A DNA stretch of 64,000 bases from Cystobasidium ongulense (Eukaryota; Basidiomycota; Cystobasidiomycetes; Cystobasidiales; Cystobasidiaceae), in assembly GCA_022835595.1 (NCBI GenBank), contig BQUP01000001.1, forward strand, positions 1,116,001 to 1,180,000, given 5' to 3'. The notes below the pieces were generated by a model. The model had not been told where the DNA came from. It was given only the letters and a program-made list of their open reading frames with translations, and ran no database searches. Position numbers and translations under genes: made by a program. Shown here in pieces: positions 36,520 through 49,248 of the stretch (positions within the stretch are counted from its first letter, which is position 1; each line of letters begins with the position of its first letter).

Positions 36520-39500
36520 TCAAGCCTCTTGCACTACTAACGCAGGCGTAAGAGGCATCGACTCGGACATTTCAACATCCTCCGCATCCTCCTCTCCTTC
36601 TTCTTCTTCCAGTTTGACAGCAAGATTGTCATCATTCGTCACTTGCTCTGCGAGACCTCTCTTAGAGGACCTTTCAACCTCAAGCTTCTCATTAGCGCGA
36701 CGTAGAAAATCTTGGATGTCTTCGACCCGTCGTCGGATACGGCGCTCGCTCTCAGTGAGCTGTTCGAGTTGTTTTTCCTGTTGAGCGAAGAAGGTTCGTC
36801 AGAAAGGTTGGAGTGTTGATACCGAATGATTCGGCAAGCACTCACGTCTGCAGCTTTCTCGACTGGATGGTAATACGTGTTAGAGAAGCATGAAAAGGAT
36901 CAGCCAAGGGTCTCTCACATCTCCATGCTACATCGTGATGGACTTACCCTGGAAGTCCGCATCTCGCAATTTCTGCCAAGCGGAATGACGGTCGCACTTC
37001 CTTCTAGAGAGTGTGCATATCAATCCTTCTTCATCTTCTTCTTCCGCGCCCTCTTCTTGTGGAATGTGTAGCGGAGGAAGTAGAGTGGCGGCATCGTCTC
37101 CCTCTTCAGCTAGCATCATTATATTCCTACCTTCATCACTATCTAACCATTCCTGCCAATCTTTGTCATCCCAAACTAGTCTAACATCAAATCCACAAGG
37201 TGCATCTGCATTTACCGAGCTTGATCCACTTTTGCTTTTGTTCTTACTTTTACCAGAGCCCCCTCCACTAGGTTTAGTATTATTTGCCATATGTGCTTGA
37301 ACTGTGACTTCCCATCTGCGTATTGCTAATCGTAGATATGATAATCTAGCATTAATCAAAGAAAGTGATAATTCTAAATTTTGTCGTTTAGTAACGTATT
37401 CTGATAGTTGATTCTGTAATTGTTCCAAACGATATTCCTCTTCTACTATCCTATAGTCTAGATCTAAACCTCTTGGAATATCATTATATGGAGCTGCGCT
37501 AGCTTCGGTGATCTCTCCAGTGATGGTGGCATTTTGCATTATGTCTTGACCATCAACAAGATGCCCTAGCTTTGCACTATCGGCACTTCTAACAACAGTC
37601 TCCAATTTCTTGACTTCAGAAACAGCATCCCAAAGTAATCTCAAGTTCTCAGGTTTATCACTATCACTCCCTTGATGGTTGTTCGACGACGACGATGATG
37701 ATGATTGTTCCAACTTCAAGGCTGCTACTTTAATACCACACAAATCGGAACAGTATTTACTTAATTTCAGAGCTGGTTCATTGCATTCTTCTCTTGCGCA
37801 TCTTGATTTTGAAACTGTATGAAGGCCGGAATCTATGCGTAGGTTGGGAAAGGATCAAAGGAAGGGAAGCAAGGTATAAGCTAATGTCGTTCTTTCACTC
37901 TCTGGCAGAGTCACCAAAAGCAGGGACGGGAAGGGATTGAGAGGGTCAAAAAGCGTAGGGCAGGGTAATAAGTAGACGATGATGCCTTGACAGTCCAGCT
38001 ACATTGCACTGCAACTGCAATTTATTTTCCTTGGTACTATCTTACTCATATCCTATTCGCTGTTTGGTACTGTACTGCAGACCGCAGTTATAGAAGAAAC
38101 ACCACTGATAACCCTTACCCAAAAGACGAATGACAACTGATACGGAAAGGAAAGGAGACGATAGGAAGTGAGGGTACATATTGGTTGTGAAGGAGAAATG
38201 GAGGGAATGGATTTGTGTTTGTGTTTTTACAGAGTTATAGACCGACCTTTTTCGCATATTGGACAGATGAACAAATCTATCAACGTGATTGAAGTTTCGT
38301 CGATATTGACACAGTCGACGTGATACCAGTTGTCGCATCTGCAAAGAGTTAGGGAAAGGGCTCGTAAGCTTAAATCCTGTCGATATTGCTTTGCAGCGAA
38401 ACTTGTACTTACCGGTCGCACGCTATCATAAGCCTTTCAGGATCGTAAAGTTGTTGACACTAAAACAAATTCGCAATCAACAAGGCGCTCAGCTTGACAA
38501 TTCGTGCAATAGGTAAGAGAGAAGGGTGGTTAATCACTTACGATACAATATAATCTATCATCCACTTCATCCTCTTCGAAACTCGCCTGAGCTCTCGCCG
38601 CTGCGCCCGCATCAAGAACAGCATCAATAGCAGCAGCAGCATGTTCCAATGCGTTTGTAGGTGAAGCTCTTCCAGTAGAAGAAGTAGAATTTGAAATCGA
38701 TTGTTGTGAAACTACATTTTGTAATGCTTTATTCATTTTCGAATTATTATTATTCCCTCTTTTATTATTCGAAGATGAAGAAGATGATCCTCCTGCTCTA
38801 CTACTCCCACCTACATTGCCTGAATTCGAAGTGGATTTTCCATTCTTTGTGCTAGGTAAAGGAACAGGTATAGAAGTAGGAGGAGAACCAGCATTTGACC
38901 CTCCGTTCATTTTTTGTTGTTTTGCTGCTTTAGCTAATGCAGCTGCTCTTGCACCTTCACTCGCATAAGGTATAAAACCCATCATTCCTTCAGTTGCTGG
39001 TTCTGGCATTGGTGGTAACGCCATTACACCTGGCGCAGTCGCACTCGCAGTGTTATTATTGTAGGGGTTGAAAGCGAGATGGGATGTAGATGGAGAATGT
39101 ATTTTAATATCAGGAGAAGGAGGAAATGCTACATTTGAAGCATTGGTGGTGGCGCTATTAGGTAAAGGCAATTCAGGTGAATCTAACTTCGTTTTCGCAT
39201 TGGGTCTTCTAGGCGCTGCTGCTCGTTTTGATCTGTTTGCTGCAGGTTTAGATTGAGAGTTGAGAGTCGCATTTGAAGCAGAAACAGGAGGAGAAGCCCC
39301 ATCCGCCTGTTGATTACTAGCAGATGAATCACTCCTCTTCAAATTATGTATGCCATTCCCACTAGCATCCTTCTCAGCTTTTTTCCTAACATTTTCCAAT
39401 CTTTTCCTTTCTAATTCAGCTTTTCTTTTAGATTTAGCTTCTTCCAATTCTAATTCCTTTGCAATACGAGATTTTTCTTTTGCTTCCATTGCTGCTATTT

Positions 39501-40239
39501 TAGCTGCTTGTCGACCTGTTATACTTGTTCCTATTGCTAATAATGCATTTGCATTGGCTTGTGCTTCTGATATATTCATAGTCGCGTTATCTCCTCCTGT
39601 GCCTGTTGCTGATGGTATTCCATCCGTCGTCGTCGTCGTTGTGGGATCGTATTGCAGAGGAAAGTCGACGCTGGCAGGTGTGGATGATATATTATCGAGT
39701 AAGAAAGCAACCTCTCTAGAAGGTACGTAAAAGTTGTGTTTCCTAGCTTTTTCGTTGACTGATCCTGGACTACTAGCTAGATCTCTTGATTTACTCCTCT
39801 CATCGTGATGTGGTTGATGTTGCGCTTCTTCTGTTTGCTGCTGCTCTTCTGCGTGTGTAGCATCGGTCGAAGCGAGGTGGTGGTGATCTTGATCTCCTCC
39901 AGCAGCAGCAGCGACAGGTCCATCTTGAGCGTCTGCAACAGCAGCAGCAGGAGAGACGAAGGGAACATGCTCCATACGAGCAGACGAGTCAAGCACGTTT
40001 GCAGCACTCTCTATATCGCCTCCCACAGGGGCAGAAGGGTGAGCAGCACTAAAGCTGATGCTCCCGCTGCGTTGATGGTCGTCGCGGTATTTGTGCTTCT
40101 TCTTCAGAGGGCCATAATCCTCTGTATCGTCGAGATTGTGCGTCTTGGAGCCGTGCATAGTCTGCAGAGCATCGTGCACTGTCTCCTGCTGTTGTTGTTC
40201 GAGCGGTGTGCCCTCCGGCTGTGCGACTGCTGTCTCCAT
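36520..40239 (-). CDS. Spp1/CFP1-like PHD-finger subunit of the Set1 (COMPASS) complex
   Basis: Predicted 992-residue nuclear protein. Exons in transcript order: 38542..40239, 38413..38459, 38247..38338, 36948..37814, 36846..36862, 36520..36777; phases close. The PHD finger is spread over three exons: LYCI, CQQLYDPERLMIACD, then RCDNWYHVDCVNI and FICPICEK, giving the full C4HC3 ligands. It is followed by the CFP1/Spp1 C-terminal motif SRCAREECNEPALKLSKYCS, a coiled coil and an acidic end. Spp1 reads H3K4 methylation for COMPASS and links it to meiotic break sites. The first about 560 residues are low complexity (Ala, Ser, Asn) with a charged coiled coil and a KKKHKYRDD patch, far longer than in yeast Spp1 (353 residues). 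The start was set at ATG 40237..40239; a longer open frame upstream begins without ATG. Confidence 0.88.
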
Positions 40240-42250
40240 CCTGGTGCTTCTGTCGGCGTGGGACGGACTGCGTGGAACTGACTGAGCTGAAGCTAGGCGA
40301 GCATGTGTGAGCGTCACCGTCTAGTATAAAAGGTGCGACCGGTATGGCCTTGCTCCTGACTGCTGTTCTCTTCTCGTCTCTGCTCTGCTCTGTACGCTAT
40401 AGCATTGAAGCAGTCGATTGGCTTCAAAGGTGCAGTGAGAAAAGCAGAAGAACAAGTCGAGATGCAAGGTACAAGCAATGTCAGGCAATGCAGCATAGAA
40501 AGATGTCTTTGCTAGAATAGGATAGGAATGGGTATTGGTTATTCATTACTGCATTGCATTGCGCCTTCCAGCAGTCACGAACCGTCAACGGCACAGGACA
40601 GGGTACAACAAGCATGGAGAATGGAATTGGGAATATGTCCACCAAGGCATTGCGCTGGTATCCACACGAGCATAATCTATACACTCTGACAGGATCCACC
40701 GCACCCAAGCCTCGGACGCGCCTCCTAATGAAAGAAAGGTGCTGCTCTCCGAACACATTTACGACATCGCGGACTCATGGACCTGCCTTGCGGCGATCTA
40801 GGATGCATTGGGCCGTAGCCCAAGCAAGTTCTCGATGTGCTTTTTGAATGCGCCGTTTGATAATCTGAAATTATCATGCGTTGAAGAAGAGGAGACCACG
40901 AGTTGCTGGAATCAGAGGCAAATTTATACTGGTTTGCAGTTCGGTGGCGTAGGATGCTTTGTTGTGCAGGATTCAAGCGTGGGATGTTCTGTAGGATGGG
41001 GTCAGTCTGCAGGCTTGACTGCCGCATCCTGCTCATCTTCTGGTCACTCTGCTGTCTTTCTGTCGTGGATGCGAGTCCGCTGATCTCGATTGGGGCGTCC
41101 AGCAGCACTTGTAGGCTACAGGCCATGCAGGAAATACAGGATATCGTCAGGACAGACATGCACCAATCAGCATGAGTATGAGCCACGTTTGATGTATTTT
41201 CCTCTGTATAATGCACGTGGATCTCTGTTGAATATGTGATGGGCGAATAGAAGGTGATCAGCAGCGATAGCGAGAGCGTTGCAGGGTGCACCACCGTCCT
41301 ACCCGAAGGTGGATGCTGGATATGGAGGGTGGACATGATGGTGGGCATGTGGATCCGACAATTGCTGCCGTCGATCCGAGTGCAGCGTCCTGCGCCACGG
41401 GAGTGCTCGGTGGAAGAGATGTGTACAGTTGGTGGATCAGAATGGCCGTAGTGGTCGTTATCAGATTGCATGCGACAGTGACCAGCCTGGCTGCTATCTT
41501 GCCTCGCCTGCTGTTGCTGTCTGATGGGATGGACAGGCGACATTGCTCCATCGTCGCCCAGTCTGCTCACGCATGCCAGGCTCCTCCCAACCGTCTCACG
41601 TTAAGCTGCAGTCGTGCGAGTGTGTCCATCCTACCGCCTACATCTCTGCGTACATAGCAGGATACGCCAAAAGCACACGCGTAAACAAGCAAGAGCGCGT
41701 CGTAGCTGCTCGTCGTCGGTCGGTCGGACCTGGCTGGCTGGCTGGCCTCGACTCGTTCAAGCGCACGCGACACAGAGGCAAGCAAGGAAGGAAAGAGTAG
41801 CGAGACCAGGTGAGAGTCGTCCCTCCATTATCAAGCTGCACACTGACATGGCACGACTTCGCTGACCTGCTTCATCGCCTGCCTTTGCAGCTCTCGTCGG
41901 ATCCTGCCTCGCAGACGGCGATTCCAGAGAGCCAGTTGATTCCAGCTATCAGAGCTTCAACGTGACAGCTCTTGTCCATCAGCATACACGCACAGGCTGT
42001 ACTTGTGCATTCCTAACTAGAAAGACGATATACACAGCAAGACCCTACCTCTGCTCCTCACAGCAGTTGCACTTCCAGATCTCGAGCAAGCTCCGATTGA
42101 TCATCTGCAAGAAGAGCCCGAACTTCATCTAGCACGCATACGCTCAAGAAGCTATAGAGCAAGTCTCATCGAGTAAACCATCTCCACACCTGCCAATCTC
42201 ACATCTGGGTAGCGCTACTCCCTTGGCAAAACCAGCAAAAGCGAATCACT
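40240..42250. other. Long divergent intergenic region (Spp1-like / Yta7-like)
   Basis: Two kilobases between two divergent chromatin genes. It contains GGCT/CGGT tetranucleotide tracts near 41721..41746 and many overlapping short frames on both strands, including a 281-codon stretch (40725..41570) that looks like chance. It presumably holds both promoters and long 5' UTRs. Confidence 0.45.
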
Positions 42251-45200
42251 ATGGCCCGCTCCACCGGTCGGTCTTCAGGTGGTGGTGGTCGACCATCACG
42301 CAATAAAAGCGAGGGTGTAAACTATAATGAAGAACAATACTTTGCTGCTCAGGCTAACGCATTTCAACATCAACAATCGACTAGTAGTATCTCGCGCTCA
42401 TCTTCCAGACAAGGTGGTGCTGCTTCGAATGCTGCTTATGATCAAGGACATTATCAACAGCCTAGTACTGTCGATCCTCGCTTTCTGCAGCAACAGCAAC
42501 AACAACAACAAATGCAACAACAGGCATATGGTGCACCCAGGCGAACTTCGGATTCATACCCTCAGAAATCTGGTAATGCAAACATCAAAGATGAAGAGGA
42601 GGATGGTGATGGAGATTATGATGAACAAGATGATGATGGTGAATATGGAGCCGCACCTTCCCGCTCTTCCTCAAACAAGGGCAAAGGGAAAGCTGCTCAA
42701 CCACCTACTAAAGGAAAGGGTCAAGCGAAAGGATCGAGTAAGAAGCGATCGTCCAATTCTTACAAGGAGGAGGATGACGAAGAGGATGAATATGTAGAGG
42801 GCGCATACGATGAAGAAGAGGAGGCAAGTGAAGAAGCAGAGGACGATGATGATGTCCCAATCCAACAATTACAACCTCGCAACCCTCCTAGAGCGGCAGC
42901 TGCTTCCGCTCAATACCATCCAAATTTCATACCGTACAATCAAATACAAGCACAACAAGCCGCTGCAGCACCTCCTTCCACTCGACGTTTGAATATAACA
43001 TTTTCAAATGGTCAACGTACTGCAATGCAATCTACGTCTGGACCCTCTCACTTACAAGATGCAGTCTCGGAAGCAGATAGTCAAGTTACAGCTTCTTCAG
43101 AAGCCCCTCACGTTACTAGTAATGGGCATGGGCATACCTATGAACCTAAATATACAGCTCCTGTTGCTGCCGCGACAAGTACAAGACGCAAGGGTAATAG
43201 AATTGTCGATTCTGAGGAAGATGAGGAGGAAGATGCAGAGGGTGAAAGTGAATTGCCAAGTGAAGCTCCTACTGTTACTGCTCATAATGTTTATGCTCCT
43301 AGTAGTCTTAATAATTTACCTGATATACCACACCACCACCAACAACAACCACAAATACTAGTAGAAGAATATAAAACTCATTCAGGTAGACGAACATTAC
43401 GCAGAAAATTGGTAGAATCACCACCTTCATCTGAAGATGATGTTGCTCTAAAAGGTAAAGGCAGATCACAATCTAAATCAGCTAGAAAATATGGAGGTGA
43501 AAATTCAGATGATGGTGAGGGTGACTATCAACAAGATAATGATGATGATGATTTTGCACTTGGAGATGAGAGATCAAAGAGGAATTTACGTAATGCAAGA
43601 TTAACTAAATTAGCTGCTAAAAGAAATGGAGGACGTACTACAAGAGCATCTTCAAAATGGAATGAAGATGATGATGAAGAATATGAAGAACCTGAAAATA
43701 AAAGAGGTAATGGTAATGGAAGAAGATATTCTACTGATTCAAGTGAAGACATACATTTATCAGATCATAGTTCAGATGATGATTTAATAATAGCAGCAAA
43801 ATCTGAATTAAATGGTAGTAAATCTTCTTCAAGAGGTTATGGCTTAAGACGTACTGAAAAAGTAAATTATAATTTACCGGCTTTATTCGGTTTAAATCCA
43901 GATGGTACTGCTAAAGCTGGTCCTTCAAACGATAATAAATCAGCTAAGGATAAAAAGAAAAAGAAATCTGGTTATGGTGGTCCTTCTCAACATTTACCTT
44001 TTAATATGTCGGGTAGACAGTTAGGTTCTTTATTCGGTGAAGCTCCTGCTGATTCTTCTAGTGATGATGATGCTACCGGAACTCCTAGGAGAGGAAGTGG
44101 TACTTTTGGTGGTACTAGTGGTGGTGCCATGTCCGCTGGTGGTGGTGGAACTATGGACTTTGGATACAGTGGGACACCTAATAATTTGGGTAAAGTCTCG
44201 GGTGCAACAAGTGAGTCTCCTCTCTTTTTCCTTTCATCGCCATCAAACACAAGCTAACTTTTTTCCGGTACAAAGATCTGGCGGATATAGATCCATTACT
44301 CCCTTCGACACAACTTTCATTCGATAGCGTAGGAGGATTACAAGGTCATATTCAACAATTGAAAGAAATGGTTGCATTACCGTTATTGTACCCTGAAGTC
44401 TTTCAACGTTTCGGTATTACTCCTCCTAGAGGTGTCCTCTTTCATGGTCCTCCTGGTACAGGTAAAACTTTACTTGCGAGAGCTTTGGCGGCGAGCTGTT
44501 CTACTGAAGGACAGAAGATATGTGAGTGTTTCTACTTGCCTGTCATGACAGCGATTGAAAAGTCATATGACACCCGTATACTAATGACTGCATGTTTGTG
44601 CTCTTCATTAATCAGCCTTCTTCATGCGAAAGGGGGCGGATGTCCTGAGTAAATGGGTCGGAGAAGCTGAAAGACAGCTACGTCTTCTCTTTGAAGAAGC
44701 CAAGAACTCCCAACCTTCCATTATTTTCTTTGATGAAATTGATGGTCTAGCACCAGTTAGAAGTTCAAAACAAGATCAAATCCATGCATCTATAGTTTCA
44801 ACTTTATTAGCATTAATGGATGGTATGGATGGTAGAGGACAAGTTATAGTAATGGGAGCAACAAATAGACCTGATGCTGTTGATCCCGCTTTAAGACGAC
44901 CCGGTAGATTTGATAGAGAATTTTATTTCCCTTTACCTAATCTAGAAGCTAGAAGGAAAATATTGGAAATTAATACAAAGAAATGGGAACCTCCTATACA
45001 AGAGGAATTTTTGGATGAATTAGCTCATATTACAAAAGGATATGGTGGAGCTGATTTACGCGTAGGCTTTTCCTTTCTATTAATTCCGGTGAAACGGCCG
45101 GAATCAGACTGACGAACTCCTTCTCGGGCTTTCCTACAACGCAGGCGTTGTGCACGGAAGCTGCACTCAATGCGATACAGCGCAAATATCCTCAAATTTA

Positions 45201-47613
45201 CAAGACTCCCAATCGCCTAGCTATCAAACCTGAAGAGATCAGCGTGATCGCTCGGGACTTTATGATCTCTGCAAAAAGTAGGCTCCATATACTGTTATGT
45301 TTATACTTCTCCGATGATTCTAATTGGCTGATTGTACAATGCTCCTGCCCTCCGTCCAGCTCTCATTCCTTCCACTGCCAGATCAGCTTCTTCTCTAGCC
45401 CAACCATTACCAGTACATCTCATACCTCTATTAAAACCAAATTTTGAGAAAGCAATTACATCATTATCTAAAATCCTGCCAGAAGTAAGGAAGATTAATG
45501 TTTTAGAAGAAGCAGAATTTGAACCATTTGGGGAAGGAGGTTTTGAACAAGAACAAAAATTACAAACTTTTGAAAATTTGAGAATTTTTAGACCTCGTTT
45601 ATTGATTGCTGGTAGATCTGGAATGGGCCAAAATTTCTTAGGTTCTGCTATTTTACAACATTTAGAAGGATTTCATGTTCAATCTTTAGATTTGGCTACT
45701 CTCGTCGGTGATTCTGCTAGGGTAGGTTCTTCTAGTTGGGGCAGAGTTCCTTTCCTCGCTTTTTTCCATTGTTTTGGGGGCTGTCGGTACTGATTCTGGC
45801 ATTTGCGTTCACATAGACACCCGAAGCTGGCATTGTACAAATATTCACAGAAGCGAAACGACACAAGCCAAGCATTATTTATATACCGGCTTTAGTTAGC
45901 TGGTCAGCTTCAGTCGGCGAATCTGCGAAGAACACAATAAAAAGCTTACTGGACAGTCTAGACCCTTCGGATCCTATCCTGTTACTGGCTGTAGCGGAAG
46001 AATCATTCTCTGAAATCCCGCATGATATCAAAAGCTGGTTCGGCTTCTTGCGCAATAATAGAGTCACACTGGAGCAGCCTGATAACGTAGGCATCTTAAT
46101 GTTTCTAGGTTCAGCATAGATTTGACAAGTGACTGATCCTTTCTCCGTTCTTGTCCTGCAGGAACAACGGAAGGCGTTCTTCGACGAAACGCTCTCATCG
46201 ATCGCACGCAAACCGACAGAGTATCCGGATGCAATGCCGCGCAAGAAACGAGTCCTTGAAGAATTACCAATAGCTGCACCTCTGCCACCTCGCGAACCCA
46301 CTGCGGCCGAATTAGAAGCGCAAGCGCAAAATGACGCTCGGATACGTGAATACTTAAAATTCCGTTTGGGTCCTGTTATTGCCGAGCTTAGGAAGCGTAA
46401 TAAAAAGTTCTGCAAACCTATTGGTGATGGAGAGGAAATTCAAATTATCTCGCCTGTTAATCCTGAACATGCACCGAATGAAATGGAACTTGAAGGTCAG
46501 AAGGCGCATCTACCGAATGGCGAGGTTGAAGCTACAACAAGTGGTCAGAGCGGAGATGCACAGACCCAAGATGGCGAGAATGGCCCTACCGCAAACATCG
46601 CTGGGGATGCAATGGACACAACCGATGGAGCGAGCATGGGTCAACCAGACACAACTCAGCCAATGCTCGCAACGACAAGTACAGAGACTGGTCCTGAGGG
46701 TCAGATGCAAGAACAAGCACAACTTGCTATTCCTATGGCGGCAGATCCATTACGCGACGGCGAGGTCTTCCTTACCTTCCGGTTCCATGATATCAGTCTG
46801 GATAAGGTCCATGAACGGTTATTCGCAGATCGATATCACACACCAGAAATGATGCTAGCTGATATACAGCGAATCGTCGAGAACGCATACCATGAAGGCG
46901 ATCCTGATACACTTAGCAAAGCAGATCAAATGCTTAATTATGCTAGAATTATGTGTGATCAAGCTTGTGATCCTGCTTTCAGGGTAGATTGTCAAAGGAT
47001 GGCACAGCGTGAAAAGGATAGAGCTAAGAAACGGGCTCAGCTTAGGCAGAAATCTAGGGAAGAGGCTGCTGCTGAAGCTGGAAAGAGGGAACTGGCTGCT
47101 GTGGCTCAAATCGAAGAAATGGGGGATGCTACCAATAAAAGACCTAGAGAAGATGGTGAAGATGAACCTTTGGCAAACGATCAGGCAAAGCGAGCTCGCT
47201 TCACGGAAGATGTAGTCATGGCTGATAGTCCAACTCGAGCTGGACCATCAAGTCAATCACTCATGCCTCCCACACCATCTGTGCCTGCAGCCTCTACAAG
47301 CGAGATTGCAACAGCAGTACCAGTACTATCGACAACTGCACCCTTACCTACAAAAGAAGCAACTCCTCCACCAGCAGAACTTCTACCTGATTTCGTATTA
47401 CCACAAGTATCTGTACAAGATCTCGGTCGTTTCCTAGTCAGTCACACGGGCGCTTTAACAGTCGACGAGCTCGAACAGCTTCGAGCTGCATGTTACGACT
47501 GTATATGGCGCGCGAGAAAGAATTGGCACAAGAGCGCTGTCATCGATGAAATACGTGAACTTGCGGAGGAATATATTACTGAACTGGAGGAAAGTAAGAA
47601 GAATGATCTGTAG
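42251..47613 (+). CDS. Yta7/Abo1/ATAD2-type AAA ATPase with bromodomain
   Basis: Predicted 1622-residue nuclear ATPase that remodels or deposits histone H3-H4 on chromatin. Exons: 42251..44210, 44276..44521, 44616..45061, 45145..45277, 45360..45721, 45817..46086, 46162..47613; phases close. The first about 650 residues are acidic and Ser/Gln rich, with the RNLRNARLTKLAAKRNGG basic block seen in the family. AAA1 is complete: Walker A GPPGTGKTLL (about 711), Walker B IIFFDEIDG (about 771), sensor MGATNRPDAVDPALRRPGRF. AAA2 keeps the fold, but its Walker A position reads GRSGMGQNF without the Lys. A divergent bromodomain lies near 1340-1430 (FRFHDISLDKVHERLF, ADIQRIVENAYHEGD, YARIMCDQACDP). A conserved C-terminal helical segment follows (GRFLVSHTGALTVDELEQLR). 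Length matches Yta7 relatives. Confidence 0.93.
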
Positions 47614-48149
47614 ACTGTACGAGAATGGGTTACCTGCGGTATAGTATCATGTATATCAATCATTATTGAGCAACACTGCATCTCTAAGGCATGCCCACCT
47701 CGCTTAGACCTTCGCGTAGAACCCTGCCTGGTTCTGGTTTCCTACTGATCCCCCGTACGCCTTCTGCACGTGACGAACAATGATTTGAGTGCACATTGCA
47801 CGCGCAAGGTTGAAGATGTCTTGTATGTATGGAGGACCTGCAATAATCTGCTGTATATGCTCTTCTCGCTTTGGTGAGGCTTGAGTCAGGTTGTTTCCAG
47901 CATGGCCACATAGGCCACTTGCGAGTCTTGCCAGACGATGCAGCTGAGTCGTCAAAGCAGAGGGCTAATTTGATAAGCAGGCAGAACGTATGCAGGCTCT
48001 CATAGCACATTTATAACCAAGTATTGCTAACGTGTAATTCGCCTTTTCTGATCACTTTGCCCATCCATGTGATTGAGCTGGCTTCGACGGATGCCTCCAG
48101 CTCTTCCGTCCAATCCAATCCAATCCAATCCAATCTCGCACTCAGCACC
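47614..48149. other. Intergenic region upstream of the complex I subunit gene
   Basis: 536 nt between the Yta7-like stop and the NDUFS6-like start, both on the plus strand. Its last 40 nt hold a tandem CCAAT array. Confidence 0.5.
48110..48134 (+). promoter_or_regulatory. Five tandem CCAAT units
   Basis: Five perfect CCAAT pentamers in a row end 15 nt before the ATG of the complex I subunit gene. CCAAT is the core of the HAP/NF-Y (CBC) binding site, and that complex controls respiratory genes in fungi. The position is closer to the ATG than usual, so it may lie in the 5' UTR or be a plain microsatellite. Confidence 0.5.
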
Positions 48150-49248
48150 ATGATCTCGCTGCGAGCCACTCGTCCAGCGGGCGCACTGCTGCGTTCAGCC
48201 GCACCGTCACTCCAGCTGCGGTGTGCTTCAAAGACAGCAAGCTCGAGCAGCACGACCGCCGAAGCAGAAGGCACGCCAGAGCTGCCGCTTGCACGGGTTC
48301 ACTTTAAGAAGAAGGCAGCGTGGACGGGTGGAAGGACAGAGCACGTCCCTACTGCTGAAGAGGTCATGATCTCTGGAGGGCCCAGTGCTGACAGAGTTGC
48401 GTGAGTCTGGTCTTTGCGCCCATGGAGCTGCCTGAAGACGTGCCCCGTCGACTCGAGGCTGGAATTGAGCAATGAGCCGGCGGGACAGCCAGCCAGCCAG
48501 CCAGCCAGCCAACAGATGGAGAGGTGTAGCAATACTGATGAGAGGGACCATCTGCGAACACAGCATGCCACGAACAGCCCACGGCGTTCCCGCCTATCAA
48601 GCCCGCAATTACCCAGAGGTTTGGAGCGAAAGCCAGAATCCAAGGTGAGAGGCGATTTGTATGCTTTATTGGAGGATGGGAACTAGCATCTCACATTCTG
48701 CACCTACCTCTTGCGTTGCATGTAATTTCAAACAGGGAAAACGCTATGCGAGGACCCAGATTCGAGCAGACTTGTCAAGAACTTCAACCAATGCCACTTT
48801 CTGCAATGCAAATGATCTCGGAAGAACCTATCCGTTTGGTTGAGCAGAGAATCGCATCGTGCGATGGTGGTAAGTCTTTTTATAGTCTAGCCTGCCGCAT
48901 CCACCTGTGCTGATTATTTGTCTTTTTGCTCGGTCAATGTGATCTTACTTGTAGGCGGCGGATCCCTTGGACACCCTAGGGTCTTTATCAACCTAGACAA
49001 GCCAGGTCCAAAGGCATGCGGGTGAGTTGGTTGGGCATGCTTTAATCCAACTTGCATGCACACACACTGACTCGTATCCTTCTGCGATTCCTGCTGGTCT
49101 CCGTGTCGTTTATCCTCACCTTCAGATACTGGTAAGTTCGATGGTTTGCAACGAGAACGATTGTCTTAGGTCGAAGCTAATGCATTGCATCTCTTTACGC
49201 TACAGTGGTATCCGCTTTGAACGCGCTGTGCATGAGCATCATCATTAG
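48150..49248 (+). CDS. Mitochondrial complex I zinc-binding subunit (NDUFS6/13-kDa type)
   Basis: Predicted 193-residue precursor of the NDUFS6-type accessory subunit of NADH:ubiquinone oxidoreductase, a matrix-side protein binding one zinc. Exons: 48150..48400, 48564..48644, 48736..48869, 48955..49021, 49126..49131, 49206..49248; phases close. The N-terminus (MISLRATRPAGALLRSAAPS) is Arg/Ser/Ala rich, as for a mitochondrial presequence. Core motifs: ENAMRGPRFEQT, PLSAMQMISEEPIRLVE, then the zinc module with Cys in ASCDGGGGSLG, HPRVFINLDKPGPKACG and YCGIRFE. The CGYCG knuckle exists only if the 6-nt exon ATACTG at 49126..49131 is included. The protein ends in a His-rich tail (VHEHHH). Intron 1 carries a (CAGC)n tract. 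The organism therefore keeps respiratory complex I. Confidence 0.92.
48486..48510 (+). repeat. (CAGC)n repeat in intron 1 of the complex I subunit gene
   Basis: Six consecutive CAGC units within the first intron. Confidence 0.85.
49126..49131 (+). other. 6-nt microexon ATACTG
   Basis: Flanked by CCTTCAG upstream and GTAAGT downstream. Joining GG|ATACTG|T encodes G-Y-C, completing the invariant CGYCG of the NDUFS6 zinc site. Skipping it keeps the frame (6 nt) but deletes Tyr and the zinc-ligand Cys. A CTAAT branch site lies in the following intron. Confidence 0.8.

Noticed and set aside
40725-41570. Minus-strand open stretch of 281 codons between the Spp1-like and Yta7-like genes
   Set aside because: It begins at a GTG, its composition is random-looking, several other frames are open over the same bases on the other strand, and no motif or splice pattern supports it.
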